From an uncultured Shewanella sp. (GTDB lineage Bacteria; Pseudomonadota; Gammaproteobacteria; Enterobacterales; Shewanellaceae), in assembly GCF_947495455.1 (NCBI RefSeq), contig NZ_CANLZC010000008.1, positions 24,107 to 88,106 of the forward strand: 64,000 nt of DNA, in the 5' to 3' direction. A model generated the notes under the pieces. That model made no database searches. It was not told the DNA's origin and saw nothing but the letters and a program-made list of their open reading frames with translations. A program made the translations under genes and the position numbers. Below, piece after piece: positions 8,585-17,786 of the stretch. Positions within the stretch are counted from its first letter, which is position 1. Each line of letters opens with the position of its first letter.

Positions 8585-10204
8585 ATGCTAAGGTTGGCAA
8601 ATAGTAAGAAAATTCTATTGTTGAGTATTTTTTTTTATATGCAGGGTTGTAGTGACTCCACTTCTGGTGAGTTCGGCAATTTTACAACTTCGACATTTGA
8701 TACTGAACAAAACTCATTAACGGTTCAAAGCATTTTAGTTAAAAATACCAGTACTAGCGATCCTCATACTTTTCATATTAGTTTAAATACCCATTTGGGA
8801 AGCGCACAAGATATGCCAGCGTTTTCTTTGGTTAACGGGGAAGATTTTCCTTTATCTTGTGTGGCAAGTGATGAAACACAAGTCACACTAGCCAGTGAGG
8901 GTTTTTGTTATTTATACATTAAAAGTGATGCTCAAATCGATGTGGGAGAGTATGCAACGGCAGCATTAACCTTATCTGATAATGAGTATGATAGCGTGAC
9001 TTATCAGCTGAAGGCGCAGAACCTTCTCTATGTGGGTGGGCTTTACACTTACCTTAATCAGGATACGAATATTAATATTGCCTATTGGAATGGCAGTGAA
9101 TGGCAACAATTGGGTAATGTAGGGTCAAATAGCAGTGAAAGCTGTAATGGAGCCAACAATGATTTAGGTTTGCTTTATAGTTTAGTGCTTGATGAAACCA
9201 CGGGTCATTTATTTGCTGCAGGTTGCATGAGTGAAATTGATGATATACCAGTGAATTTTATTGCTCAGTGGAATGGTGAGAGTTGGAATGGGTTAAACAG
9301 TGAGCTACCTTATGAAGTCAGGAGTTTACACTGGGATTCGAATACTGACGCTTTGTTTGTTGCTGGAGGCACTAATGCATTAGCAGGTGTCGACGGGGCA
9401 TTTGGTTACCTTTATCAATGGCAAAATGATACTTGGACTGATCTTGGCAGTGGTGATGACAGTCCAATCAATGCGCAAGTGACCTCATTATCTCTGGATG
9501 AAGACAATGCCTATTTATACTTAGGGGGAAAATTTACTGGGAATATCGATTCCCAATCGGCGAGTCGCATTGCCTTATATGATATTAATAATCAAGCTTG
9601 GTTCCGTTTAGGCGATGGCGTAGAAGATACGGTCAACGGATTATTTTTTAATGCTTATACTGACACTTTGTTTGTTGGAGGTTTTTTTTATCCTGGGATC
9701 ACGACTTGGAATAACGCTCTCGCATCATGGACAAATATTGGCGTTGCTTGTCGAGTCGGTACGCCCCCTTGTGATGGGGATTCTGACAGCAGTGATAATG
9801 CCAATGTGGTGGGGTATTTGGCCATTGATAAATATAGCATGTTTATTGGTGGGAACTTTACTTCCGTGGCGAATGAGTCTGATACGAATGCCGAAATTGA
9901 TGCAGAAGGGTTAGCACAATATAATCCGATTATCGACTCATGGTCGAGTATTGATAATTCTCCGCCTGTGGAGTCTGGCTTTGTTAAACCCCTTATTTAT
10001 GTTGCAAATAATAATATTCTTTATGCTGCGGGTTCTTTTACCATCACTGAGAATGTGGATTCACCCATTTATAATATTGGTAAGTGGGATATAAGTAGCA
10101 GTGAATGGCAGCCACTCAGTAGTACTGAGGCGGGCCTTGATGGCAGTATAGAAACTATGGTTATAGTGTCGAAACAAGCGATTCCAACACTGGTGGACGA
10201 GTAG
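8585..10204 (+). CDS. Putative lipoprotein with a seven-repeat beta-propeller
   Basis: 539 residues. A short hydrophobic N-terminus ends in YMQGC, an imperfect lipobox, suggesting a lipoprotein or secreted protein. From about residue 145, seven related segments recur at ~45-60 residue spacing. Each begins with a strand like LFVGG or LYAAG and ends in an aromatic pattern such as WNGSEWQQLG or WQNDTWTDLG. Seven such blades suggest a closed beta-propeller of the type seen in Kelch/Rax2-like and delta-60-type repeat proteins. The N-terminal ~130 residues look like a separate beta-rich domain. Function unknown; surface binding is plausible. It stands alone. Confidence 0.65.
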   Translation: MLRLANSKKILLLSIFFYMQGCSDSTSGEFGNFTTSTFDTEQNSLTVQSILVKNTSTSDPHTFHISLNTHLGSAQDMPAFSLVNGEDFPLSCVASDETQVTLASEGFCYLYIKSDAQIDVGEYATAALTLSDNEYDSVTYQLKAQNLLYVGGLYTYLNQDTNINIAYWNGSEWQQLGNVGSNSSESCNGANNDLGLLYSLVLDETTGHLFAAGCMSEIDDIPVNFIAQWNGESWNGLNSELPYEVRSLHWDSNTDALFVAGGTNALAGVDGAFGYLYQWQNDTWTDLGSGDDSPINAQVTSLSLDEDNAYLYLGGKFTGNIDSQSASRIALYDINNQAWFRLGDGVEDTVNGLFFNAYTDTLFVGGFFYPGITTWNNALASWTNIGVACRVGTPPCDGDSDSSDNANVVGYLAIDKYSMFIGGNFTSVANESDTNAEIDAEGLAQYNPIIDSWSSIDNSPPVESGFVKPLIYVANNNILYAAGSFTITENVDSPIYNIGKWDISSSEWQPLSSTEAGLDGSIETMVIVSKQAIPTLVDE

Positions 10205-10439
10205 TGATATTGGATGTCAATGCTTATACACAAGGATTCGTGTTATTAGTCAGTTTCACGGGTATCAACTCATTTTTATGATTGATTTCATCGTTTATTC
10301 ACAATAATTAAAACGATTAAGTTTGTGGGTTGTTTTTGTTTTTTGTTAATTTTATTTTTTTTCGGAAGCAAAGCTCATATTGTTTTTGAATACTAGTGCC
10401 CATTAATTTTTATTTTAATTAAAGGATGATTGTTTATAT

Positions 10440-12410
10440 ATGGGTGCTTTTGACACTATTGGGGCTCGACTGCAAAATAATGCTTATGTTAATCAAGATG
10501 CGTTGCTCGCTCAATCAGGCAATGAGAAACAGCAGTTTCAAATTAAGAGTGAGTGGCATGATACTCAGGCTAAAATCGCTTATTTTAAAGAGGCTTGCCA
10601 AGTCTTCGTTGCTGAAATAAAAAGCCTATTTGGCGCTAATATCGCTCTTGATGTGATTAAGCAGGCACAAAACCTCGCCGATACCCATGAGCAATGGATG
10701 AATTCAACCTCTGTTTTTGAATTTGACAGAGAAAATAAGAAGTTTGATGCTGCTCTTGCTAAATTACAAACCGAATGTGAAAAAGTTGGGGCTATATTTA
10801 AACGAGATGGGGACCAGTTATCGATAGCGTTACCGGGTGAAAAGAATCCGCTTAAGTTTACCATTCCAACGCCGGATAGAGAGCATAAATTACACTTGCA
10901 ATATGATATGTTAAATAAAGTGGTTAATGAGCAACATCAGTGCGTTGCCAGTCATCCCGAGCTTGAAGGTAAAAAGCTATATAAATATAAACTTAATAGT
11001 ATTTCTAATAATATCGCTGCAGTGGATTCAGCTAAAAAACAATTAGCTCAAATAGAAGACAGGAAGCAGCAGCAAGGGCAGTTTGTCGGTGGGTCCTTAA
11101 GAGACAAGTTGATGTCGGCATCTACTTCTGCTTCATCCGCTGAAACCGAGCAATGGCCTTCACACTGGCGGCATGATTATCGCCATCAAGATGAATATGA
11201 AATCCACGGGAAATTGTATAAAGCATCGCATTCAGTGCTGAAACTAGCTGAATTAATTAATGAAAGTATTGATGGAGTGAATCAACAATATAGTTTCAAA
11301 TTGAAACCCGTAGAGGGTGATGTGGTGCCATTTTTTGTTAATAACGACACTGGTGAAGAAGCAAAATATGCGAGTTTTAAGGAACTGACCACGCCTTATT
11401 ATGAATATTTTTATTTCAAAGAGGCATTTGATAATGCTGGAATTTGTTATGGTTTTGAAGATAATGATCTTTTTGAGGAGTTTGGCGAAACGGTAACAGC
11501 GATTTCTTTGTCAGCGGCACAAGAGCCATTTTCGACTTCTGTGCTGGCTCAGTTACGTGAAGACTTTATAAATTGGAAGCAAGAGAGTCATTTTAGGTTA
11601 TCAAGTCTAGAACATTCACCGGTACTTGATATTCCTAAGCAAGCAGAAGCGCTCATTCAGGAACAAACGACATTGGAAGATGCCGAGTTGATGAGCATCT
11701 TTATTGATTTAAAAATGCGTAAAACATTTGCAGCAACTAAAAATGATTCTCAATCTCTATTAGGAAAGGTAGAGGCTTGTTTGCGTGATATTCTTGCCGC
11801 CAAGAATGATAAAGCTAAGCTTGATGCGCAGAATAAATATCAAGCTGCGTTATTAGAATTACGTGCCTTGGGTAAAGTTATTGCGTTAGATGCGGGGGCG
11901 ATGGCTAAGCAACAAGATCCTCAAGATCATAGGGATTGGGGAGTGAGTCACTCTTTCGTATTAAATGCAGTGGTAAAGCAGGAGGGAGAGCCAAAGTCGA
12001 AACTTGATGCCATTGAGCAGTATTTAAACGACAGGAGCAATAATAAGCCTACAAATGATGGTCGGTTTGTAACCTTTATGCGTTTAAGAGGTCCAGATTA
12101 TAGTTTGTTTAATTCACTAATGAGTAATTGGTTGGAGATCAGTACATCAGCAAGCAGTATGGAACGCTTATATAATGTGATAGAAGGACAGTTACTCGAA
12201 AAAAACAAGCAACTTGATTTTTATTTTGCAGCCGAGCGGCTGTATAAATATGCTCAAGAGAATGGCATTGAACTGTCACAGCCAAGTGGCAAACACCTTG
12301 CTATGATCCAAGCAGGGCATTCTCAGCGGGATGATTTCTGTGAAGAAAATGGCCTTCCAAAGGATAGCCTTTACAAAGGGTATATTCCTGACAATTTGCT
12401 TAAAAAATAA
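10440..12410 (+). CDS. Hypothetical 656-residue soluble protein
   Basis: No family recognised. The protein has no signal peptide or membrane segment. It is rich in Gln, Lys, Glu and Ala with long predicted helical stretches (residues ~35-200 and ~400-480) and a central, more mixed part (residues ~240-350). It begins MGAFDTIGARLQNN. The spacing from AAAGGA to the ATG is about 14 bases, longer than usual. It is preceded by ~230 bp of very AT-rich DNA and followed by a hairpin, and it stands alone in an accessory region. Large, helical, orphan proteins like this are sometimes secreted effectors or toxins, but nothing visible proves that. Confidence 0.6.
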   Translation: MGAFDTIGARLQNNAYVNQDALLAQSGNEKQQFQIKSEWHDTQAKIAYFKEACQVFVAEIKSLFGANIALDVIKQAQNLADTHEQWMNSTSVFEFDRENKKFDAALAKLQTECEKVGAIFKRDGDQLSIALPGEKNPLKFTIPTPDREHKLHLQYDMLNKVVNEQHQCVASHPELEGKKLYKYKLNSISNNIAAVDSAKKQLAQIEDRKQQQGQFVGGSLRDKLMSASTSASSAETEQWPSHWRHDYRHQDEYEIHGKLYKASHSVLKLAELINESIDGVNQQYSFKLKPVEGDVVPFFVNNDTGEEAKYASFKELTTPYYEYFYFKEAFDNAGICYGFEDNDLFEEFGETVTAISLSAAQEPFSTSVLAQLREDFINWKQESHFRLSSLEHSPVLDIPKQAEALIQEQTTLEDAELMSIFIDLKMRKTFAATKNDSQSLLGKVEACLRDILAAKNDKAKLDAQNKYQAALLELRALGKVIALDAGAMAKQQDPQDHRDWGVSHSFVLNAVVKQEGEPKSKLDAIEQYLNDRSNNKPTNDGRFVTFMRLRGPDYSLFNSLMSNWLEISTSASSMERLYNVIEGQLLEKNKQLDFYFAAERLYKYAQENGIELSQPSGKHLAMIQAGHSQRDDFCEENGLPKDSLYKGYIPDNLLKK

Positions 12411-12432
12411 GAGGGAATAGCGGTGTGTTGAC

Positions 12433-12467
12433 CAACAAGGCTATGTGTCATTGGCATGGCCTTGTTG
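12433..12467 (+). terminator. Possible terminator after the 656-aa orphan
   Basis: CAACAAGGC (12433-12441) pairs perfectly with GCCTTGTTG (12459-12467). It lies 23 bases after the stop. No strong T-run follows, so termination is plausible but not certain. Confidence 0.5.
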
Positions 12468-12945
12468 TTAACTACGGCACTTTTCAAAATGCTGCTAACA
12501 TGTTGCCTGTATATACCTATAGGGCCTATATGTCAGGATAATGCGCAGCTTATCTTGATAACTTATCTTGTTATGTTAATAGTTAAGTTCACGAACCTCA
12601 GCCTCATATGATAAAAAGGCAAACTGAGTCAGTATGTTACACTTCAAAACTCACTCATTCCGCTAATATTACTCATTTTTCCAGCTCAACATGCAGACAT
12701 GTAGGTTAAAAATAGTCAGGTTATGACTTAATAAATGTTGAGTGTTGAATTCTGGTGAAAAGCTCAGTATGTTATTGATTAATAATGGCTGGCTTTAGCT
12801 AGCTATAAATAGCCATGAAATTCATAGGCTACTATAACAAAGTACTGCTAGGGACAAATTTACGCTATGCTTCAGTTTCCCCCAGAGCGCGGCGTTATGC
12901 CTTCAGTATGCCAATGGTATGTGATTGAATGAAATAGGATGTAAA
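12468..12945. other. Gene-free stretch with small palindromes and a possible attC site
   Basis: No convincing gene was found. The stretch holds a short palindrome TATAGG-G-CCTATA at 12518-12530, a repeated CTTATCTTG near 12549 and 12563, and at 12832-12899 a segment that looks like an integron attC site (see separate entry). Confidence 0.5.
12832..12899 (+). other. Candidate integron attC-like recombination site
   Basis: A 68-base segment begins with TATAACAAA and ends with GCGTTATG. These resemble the outer core boxes of Vibrio/Shewanella-type attC sites, and ATAAC and GTTAT are complementary. A GGGA / TCCC pair inside could form part of an inner stem. The HEPN gene begins 46 bases downstream, as in a cassette. 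Inner pairing is imperfect and no integrase is in the window, so this is tentative. Confidence 0.3.
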
Positions 12946-14010
12946 ATGAAGAAGGAAGATATGCTTGAAAGGTTGGTTGAGAATGGAATCGACTTCCTAA
13001 ATAAAGCTGTAGATGATTTGCAGGATCACCCTAAATTCTCTGTAATACACTTTCATGCTGCCGTTGAACTATTCTTAAAGGCACGATTAATGGCAGAGCA
13101 TTGGTCGTTGGTTATTTCTCAAAGACAAGATCCAGATTGGAATAAATTTATTTCTGGTAACTTTCAATCTGTATCACTTGACGGTGCAGCAGATAGATTA
13201 GAAAAAGTTGTTAGGAGCGGACTAACTAAATCTGAATTAACATCATTTCGAGAGATCACAAAGCATAGAAACAAGGTTGTGCATTTCTTTCATGAAGCTC
13301 ATTCTTCTGAAGAAAATAGTGAGCAAGTTAGAGATACTGTTAAGCAGCAGTTGACTGCCTGGTATTTCCTTCATCATATATTATCTACGCGTTGGAAAGA
13401 TGTGTTTAGTCATTGGAATGCTCCTCTTTTAGAGGTAGATAAAAAGCTTCGTTCCTTACATACATTTTTACAAGTGATTTACGATCAAATTAAGCCTGAA
13501 ATAGAAAATAGAAAAAAAGAAGGGGAAATATTTCAATGTTGCCCGTCCTGTGGGTTTGAATCTCAACACAATGAAGTGGATCAAAAAATTGTTTATGAGG
13601 CAAACTGCTTGGTTTGTGGTTTGACAGAGAAAGTACTGAAGATAGACTGCACGTCCTGTGGTGAGGAAGTAACATTCATAAATGAAGGCTTCGGTCAGTG
13701 TAACAATTGTGGTAAAAGTTTTGAACCTGATGACTTAGCTGGGGAGTTGATTGATGAGGGAGCTGCGTATATAGCAGCTAGAGAAGCTGATTTATCATGG
13801 GATTTAGGTAATTGTAGTGACTGTGATGGTTACCATACCGTTGTGCGTACTGAAGATTATTCATATATCTGTACGAGCTGTTTTCTTACACTCGATTATC
13901 TTCAGTTCTGCGGATGGTGTAATGAATCTAATACAGGGGATATGGAATATAGTTCTTGGGCTGGTTGTAATTATTGTGATGGAAGAGCTGGATGGGACAA
14001 AGATGACTAG
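12946..14010 (+). CDS. HEPN-domain protein with four C-terminal zinc-ribbon cysteine motifs
   Basis: 354 residues. The N-terminal ~150 residues are all-helical and carry the HEPN RNase-type motif R-x4-H as RNKVVH (Arg108, His113), preceded by AAVELFLKARL, a helix typical of HEPN proteins. From residue 199 there are eight C-x2-C knuckles that can be grouped as four zinc sites: 199/202 with 221/224, 235/238 with 252/255, 290/293 with 309/312, and 322/325 with 341/344. HEPN domains are common RNases in toxin-antitoxin and defence systems; the ribbons could bind nucleic acid or protein. Start ATG 12946 has AGGA 6 bases upstream. A small membrane-anchored gene follows in the same orientation. Biological role unproven. 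Confidence 0.7.
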   Translation: MKKEDMLERLVENGIDFLNKAVDDLQDHPKFSVIHFHAAVELFLKARLMAEHWSLVISQRQDPDWNKFISGNFQSVSLDGAADRLEKVVRSGLTKSELTSFREITKHRNKVVHFFHEAHSSEENSEQVRDTVKQQLTAWYFLHHILSTRWKDVFSHWNAPLLEVDKKLRSLHTFLQVIYDQIKPEIENRKKEGEIFQCCPSCGFESQHNEVDQKIVYEANCLVCGLTEKVLKIDCTSCGEEVTFINEGFGQCNNCGKSFEPDDLAGELIDEGAAYIAAREADLSWDLGNCSDCDGYHTVVRTEDYSYICTSCFLTLDYLQFCGWCNESNTGDMEYSSWAGCNYCDGRAGWDKDD

Positions 14011-14118
14011 CCTGTATAGTTGGCATTATAAGGCACTGTTGTCGGATTAGTTTTCTGTTGCGCTGTAAGTAGCTAGGTGTTTCAGACGTTATGTTTTTCT
14101 TATAACGAGGAATAAAGA

Positions 14119-14868
14119 TTGGAAGAAATTACAATAATCTTGCCGTTAGTTCGGCTAATCAGTGTAGTTGTTGTTACTATTGGCGTGAGCGTTGCGGTGT
14201 TGACTTTTGTCACAAACCGCAAGGATAAAGCAAAAGAATTAAAAGATAAGAAATCAGAATTTTACCTTGAGCGTTGTGAAGTCGCACTAAATGAGGTTTG
14301 GAATAATATCAATAAGCCTCAACTAGATGAACTTGGAAATTATACAATTGTTGAACTGTTATCTGACTACCAAGAGTTGAAAAAACAGGTGATGATTGAA
14401 GAGCACAAACATGCGTTGAATTTAACTGAGTCTCGTTATCGTAACTTAATACATAATGTCATATCCCAAGCAAAGATAAATTACGTAATTGGTATTGATA
14501 TTCCCGCTGAGAGCAATGACTTTGATGGTACTTATGAAAAGCTAAGATCAGTAGCTGAATCCTCCCTGTTTGACTTTCCTATTATTAAGGGGTCAAATTA
14601 TTTCTATGGACATTTAATGTTCATAAATGGGGCCAGTACCGAGCTTTTTGAGTCAATTGCTAGTTTTATAAGTGATAAAGATAAGGCCACGATTGTTTGT
14701 TCGTATAAGGCTAACCACAGGGCTTTAAAGTCATTGCGTCGAAAATACCCTGTGTTTATTGCTGCATATAGCTTTCTTGTTAGTGTAGAACAAGGGCGAG
14801 AGCTTCAAGAGCTTGTGAAACCTGTATTAACAATGTTTAAAAAATTTAGGTTTTCAGAAGAAACATAA
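14119..14868 (+). CDS. Membrane-anchored hypothetical protein (TTG start)
   Basis: 249 residues, no family recognised. One N-terminal transmembrane segment (~residues 5-30, rich in Val and Ile) is followed by NRKDKAKELKDKKSEF, a basic juxtamembrane stretch, then a mixed helical cytoplasmic domain. The start is a TTG with GAGG 8 bases upstream; no in-frame ATG is nearby. It lies 108 bases after the HEPN/zinc-ribbon gene. A short inverted repeat (CGTTAT at 14087-14092, ATAACG at 14102-14107) lies just before its ribosome-binding site. It could be a partner of the HEPN protein, but co-occurrence elsewhere would need checking. Confidence 0.6.
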   Translation: MEEITIILPLVRLISVVVVTIGVSVAVLTFVTNRKDKAKELKDKKSEFYLERCEVALNEVWNNINKPQLDELGNYTIVELLSDYQELKKQVMIEEHKHALNLTESRYRNLIHNVISQAKINYVIGIDIPAESNDFDGTYEKLRSVAESSLFDFPIIKGSNYFYGHLMFINGASTELFESIASFISDKDKATIVCSYKANHRALKSLRRKYPVFIAAYSFLVSVEQGRELQELVKPVLTMFKKFRFSEET

Positions 14869-14907
14869 CAATAACCATGGCATCAACAGTGCATTCAATG
14901 TTTTTGG

Positions 14908-14943
14908 TGCTTGTACTGCTTGTACTGCTTGTACTGCTTGTAA
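14908..14943. repeat. 9-bp tandem repeat, four copies
   Basis: TGCTTGTAC is repeated three times exactly and a fourth time with one change, in the gap between the membrane-anchored gene and the convergent ABC transporter gene. Confidence 0.85.
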
Positions 14944-15045
14944 AACATACCCCTTTTTAGCATTAACACTAGCCATTCACACCCGTTATTTAGACAGACA
15001 TCATCAGTCTTTATTTGAGCTAAAGACTGATGATGTTTTATGGTG

Positions 15046-15936
15046 TTAAGAGAATAACTTTTCTTCTAAGCGGCGGCCTTTGAGCAGAGATTTATATTGC
15101 CAGTTATGCTTCGAAAATAGCGTGAATAAGGCGATTTCGATATTGGCTTTATCATGTTGAATGATAAATTCATTCTCTTGTTTTTGCGCTATAGTATGCA
15201 CCCCTTCTAACGCGGAAATGGCACTGATAAGCTCATCGCTTTGGCATTGGCTCATAGTGAGAGTGAGGTAATTTTGTTGCTGGCTATCACTCATAGAAAC
15301 TGACTGATTAAGCTTGCCATTATCTAAGTAGAGCACCTGATCACAGAGTTTTTCTAACTCATCTAGATTATGTGAGCTGATCATAAAGGTGGTGTTGCCG
15401 GATTGGGATTTGACTAAATGGCGAATGATTTTGGCATTGGCGGGATCCAGCCCTGCGGTCGGCTCATCGAGCAATACCAGTTCGGGCTCACCTATTAAGG
15501 CTTGGGCAATGGAGACGCGTTTACTCATACCATGGCTTAGAGCGGTGGGGTTTTGATTGGCACTGCTTTCTAGCCCCACTAAACTCAGTACGCGCAAGGC
15601 TTCTTGCTGGGCAGCGGTTTTGGAAAAACCTTGCAAGCGCGCAAATAAAGTTAGCTGGGTAATAATGGTGAGGTTGGGATCTAAGCTGGCATCTTGGGGT
15701 AAAGAGGAGACTTTACCCAGTAAGGCTGGGCTACCCGGCGCATGACCTAACAGGCTGATCTCGCCACTGCTTGGCTGAATATAGCCACATAAGAGACTAA
15801 AGAGTGTGGTTTTTCCGGCACCGTTAGGGCCAACAAGGGCGATGGGCTGACCCGCCTTTAAGGTTAAGCTGACCTGATTAAGGGCACATTTACTGGCATA
15901 ATGTTTGGTGAGATTGTGGCACTGAATAAGGCTCAT
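15046..15936 (-). CDS. ABC transporter ATP-binding protein
   Basis: 296 residues with a complete nucleotide-binding domain: Walker A GPNGAGKTT (~residue 36), signature LSHGMSKR, Walker B LVLLDEPTAGLDP and the SSHNLDELE switch His. A C-terminal ~80-residue extension is typical of ABC-2 type exporters (NosF/CcmA-like). It starts at ATG 15936 with GGAG 6-7 bases upstream; the start overlaps the permease stop as ATGA, so the two are translationally coupled. The substrate is unknown. Confidence 0.9.
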   Translation of the reverse strand: MSLIQCHNLTKHYASKCALNQVSLTLKAGQPIALVGPNGAGKTTLFSLLCGYIQPSSGEISLLGHAPGSPALLGKVSSLPQDASLDPNLTIITQLTLFARLQGFSKTAAQQEALRVLSLVGLESSANQNPTALSHGMSKRVSIAQALIGEPELVLLDEPTAGLDPANAKIIRHLVKSQSGNTTFMISSHNLDELEKLCDQVLYLDNGKLNQSVSMSDSQQQNYLTLTMSQCQSDELISAISALEGVHTIAQKQENEFIIQHDKANIEIALFTLFSKHNWQYKSLLKGRRLEEKLFS

Positions 15937-16763
15937 ATTGCACTCCGTTTCATGTATAGGCGACCCAGAGTCAAGAGTACTAGGGTTTGTAATAGTGGCA
16001 TGGGAGCATAAATAAAACTTCCCAAGCCATGGGTGTTGATCATCTGTGAGATCTGCGCGCCCGGTAGCACCCATTGAAGAGCGGCTATGATGCTAGGGTG
16101 TTCGCTAAAGAAGCTGCTGACAATAAATAGTAATGCCCATAAGAGTACGGCATAAATGGTGGCTTGTTTTGATGAGTTAGCATATAAAGATAACAGGCCC
16201 ATTAAGGCAGTGTAAGGCATTAATACTATGATGATATTAATACTGGCTAAGGCACCAGAGCTTAAGGCGGGCAAGAATAAACTGGCATCACGACTCACGC
16301 TGAGAATAATGGTTGCTGCCACTGTAATGAGTAACAAAATGGACTGGATCAGCAAGCTTCCTAAAAAACGCCCAAAATAGAGGCTGTCGCGGCTGGTTCT
16401 TAAGGTCAAGAAGCGAAAACTGCCACGGTTTTTATCCGATGCAAATTGATCCGCCGCCACAGAAATGCTAAACAGGGGGAAGATGAATAATGCGATGACC
16501 CAAAAAATGGCCATTTCTGCCACTTTCCAGCTAAAGAGTTGGTTTACTGAATTCTCTCCAAATACACTAATGAGTAATTGTCTGAAACTGGGATCGAGTA
16601 AATAAGTCGACGCATCTTTAATCGGATAGAGTAAAATTAATAGCCAAACTAACGCAAAAGCGGCAATGGCGATGAGGCCTCGTGTATTGAAGAGTATTTT
16701 TTTCACTTCAAATAAGGCGATAATGGCAGTGTTTTGTAACTGACTGGGGGCGGCATTATTCAC
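15933..16763 (-). CDS. ABC-2 type transporter permease
   Basis: 276 residues with about six membrane helices (for example around residues 28-46, 85-105, 130-155, 165-190, 205-225 and near the C-terminus). It has the ABC-2/NosY-like layout, with SVAADQFASDKNRGSFRFLTLRTSR as the conserved cytoplasmic coupling region after the second helix. With the following ATPase gene it forms a two-component exporter. It is first in the two-gene operon. Confidence 0.85.
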   Translation of the reverse strand: MNNAAPSQLQNTAIIALFEVKKILFNTRGLIAIAAFALVWLLILLYPIKDASTYLLDPSFRQLLISVFGENSVNQLFSWKVAEMAIFWVIALFIFPLFSISVAADQFASDKNRGSFRFLTLRTSRDSLYFGRFLGSLLIQSILLLITVAATIILSVSRDASLFLPALSSGALASINIIIVLMPYTALMGLLSLYANSSKQATIYAVLLWALLFIVSSFFSEHPSIIAALQWVLPGAQISQMINTHGLGSFIYAPMPLLQTLVLLTLGRLYMKRSAI

Positions 16764-16933
16764 GATAAGACTCTCTTCTATTCAGGGTTAACAGCTTCAA
16801 GGTTAACAGCATTGGTTCGCCTATTCTTTTTGTTAAACAAATTGGTTAAATTAATTAGTTAAATAAGATTTAAATCAGTAGTTTAAGTTAATTATTTAAA
16901 TCAATCAGCAGGGTTTAAAGCAAGTGCTTAGAG

Positions 16934-16963
16934 CAGTTCCCTCAGGCACAGTTCCCTCAGGCA
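16934..16963. repeat. 15-bp direct repeat, two copies
   Basis: CAGTTCCCTCAGGCA occurs twice in tandem, followed by a third partial CAGTTC, in the gap between yceH and the ABC permease gene. Confidence 0.8.
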
Positions 16964-16980
16964 CAGTTCACTTGCTAAGG

Positions 16981-17673
16981 TTAATCCAGTAAATCCGCCA
17001 GCGCCGTCTTTAATCTGTCGACTTCTTGTTCCAATACACTTACGCGGTTGCGCAATTGCGTGTATTCACTGTTATCTTCATTGCAGCAATCTTTAGTTGT
17101 GTTGGCACGGGTTTGAAGTGATGGGGTGTTTGAATGTACCTCGTCCTGTGCAATGTGAGGCGACGTGCTGTTGCTTGGCGTGAAACACTCATCAAAGCGG
17201 GCCTCGCGTTTACCGGGTTCTTTGGCTAATTGTATGGCTAAGGCTGGGCTGAGTTGGGCCAGTTGATGTAAAGTCTGCTCGACCTCGTGGACATCGGTAA
17301 AGCCATGTAAACGATTACTGCGGGTTCTGAGCTCTCCCGCAGTTTGAGGGCCGCGAAGTAACAATAAACAAATAATGGCCACTTGAGCTGGGCTAAATTG
17401 CCGATCGCTAAATTCAGTATTACAAAAGCGGTGTTTATACTTGACCACTCGGCTGCCAAAGCCTGATTGCTCCGAAATGAGGCGTTTTTTATTCAGGCTA
17501 TCGACTCCAGCTTGCACTTCTGTTTCACTTAGCGACAGAACAGGGAAGCGGCTGGATTTTTGATTGCAGCCTAAGGTGAGGGCATTAAGCGACAGCGGGT
17601 ACTGCTCAGGTGTGGTGAGTTCTTTTTCCAGCAGTACTCCAATAATTCTCGCTTCTAGTGGCGTGAGTTCCAT
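16981..17673 (-). CDS. yceH: YceH family protein (DUF480)
   Basis: 230 residues. The N-terminus [32 protein letters not shown] is diagnostic of the YceH/DUF480 family, two winged-helix domains in tandem. The second domain includes [22 protein letters not shown]. The C-terminal ~30 residues form a predicted coiled coil ([18 protein letters not shown]). A low-complexity linker rich in Ser and Thr lies between. The family's function is not well established; its fold suggests DNA or protein binding. Confidence 0.9.
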   Translation of the reverse strand: MELTPLEARIIGVLLEKELTTPEQYPLSLNALTLGCNQKSSRFPVLSLSETEVQAGVDSLNKKRLISEQSGFGSRVVKYKHRFCNTEFSDRQFSPAQVAIICLLLLRGPQTAGELRTRSNRLHGFTDVHEVEQTLHQLAQLSPALAIQLAKEPGKREARFDECFTPSNSTSPHIAQDEVHSNTPSLQTRANTTKDCCNEDNSEYTQLRNRVSVLEQEVDRLKTALADLLD

Positions 17674-17786
17674 ATTTGGCTCCAGATATGCTTTTAAATT
17701 GCTGTGGGATGCCCATTATGGCAAAGAATATCATCTTAGAGTAACCTAAGAGTACCCCTTAATGATATAAAAAATAAGGTGTGCAC

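Noticed and set aside
10426..10620. Short overlapping frame at the start of the 656-aa gene
   Set aside because: Its ATG is closer to the Shine-Dalgarno, but the frame is short, hydrophobic and stops early, while the 656-codon frame is long and coding-like.
17673..17786. preQ1 riboswitch upstream of the YhhQ-like gene
   Set aside because: The gap is short and has no stem followed by the A-rich tail expected of preQ1 riboswitches.
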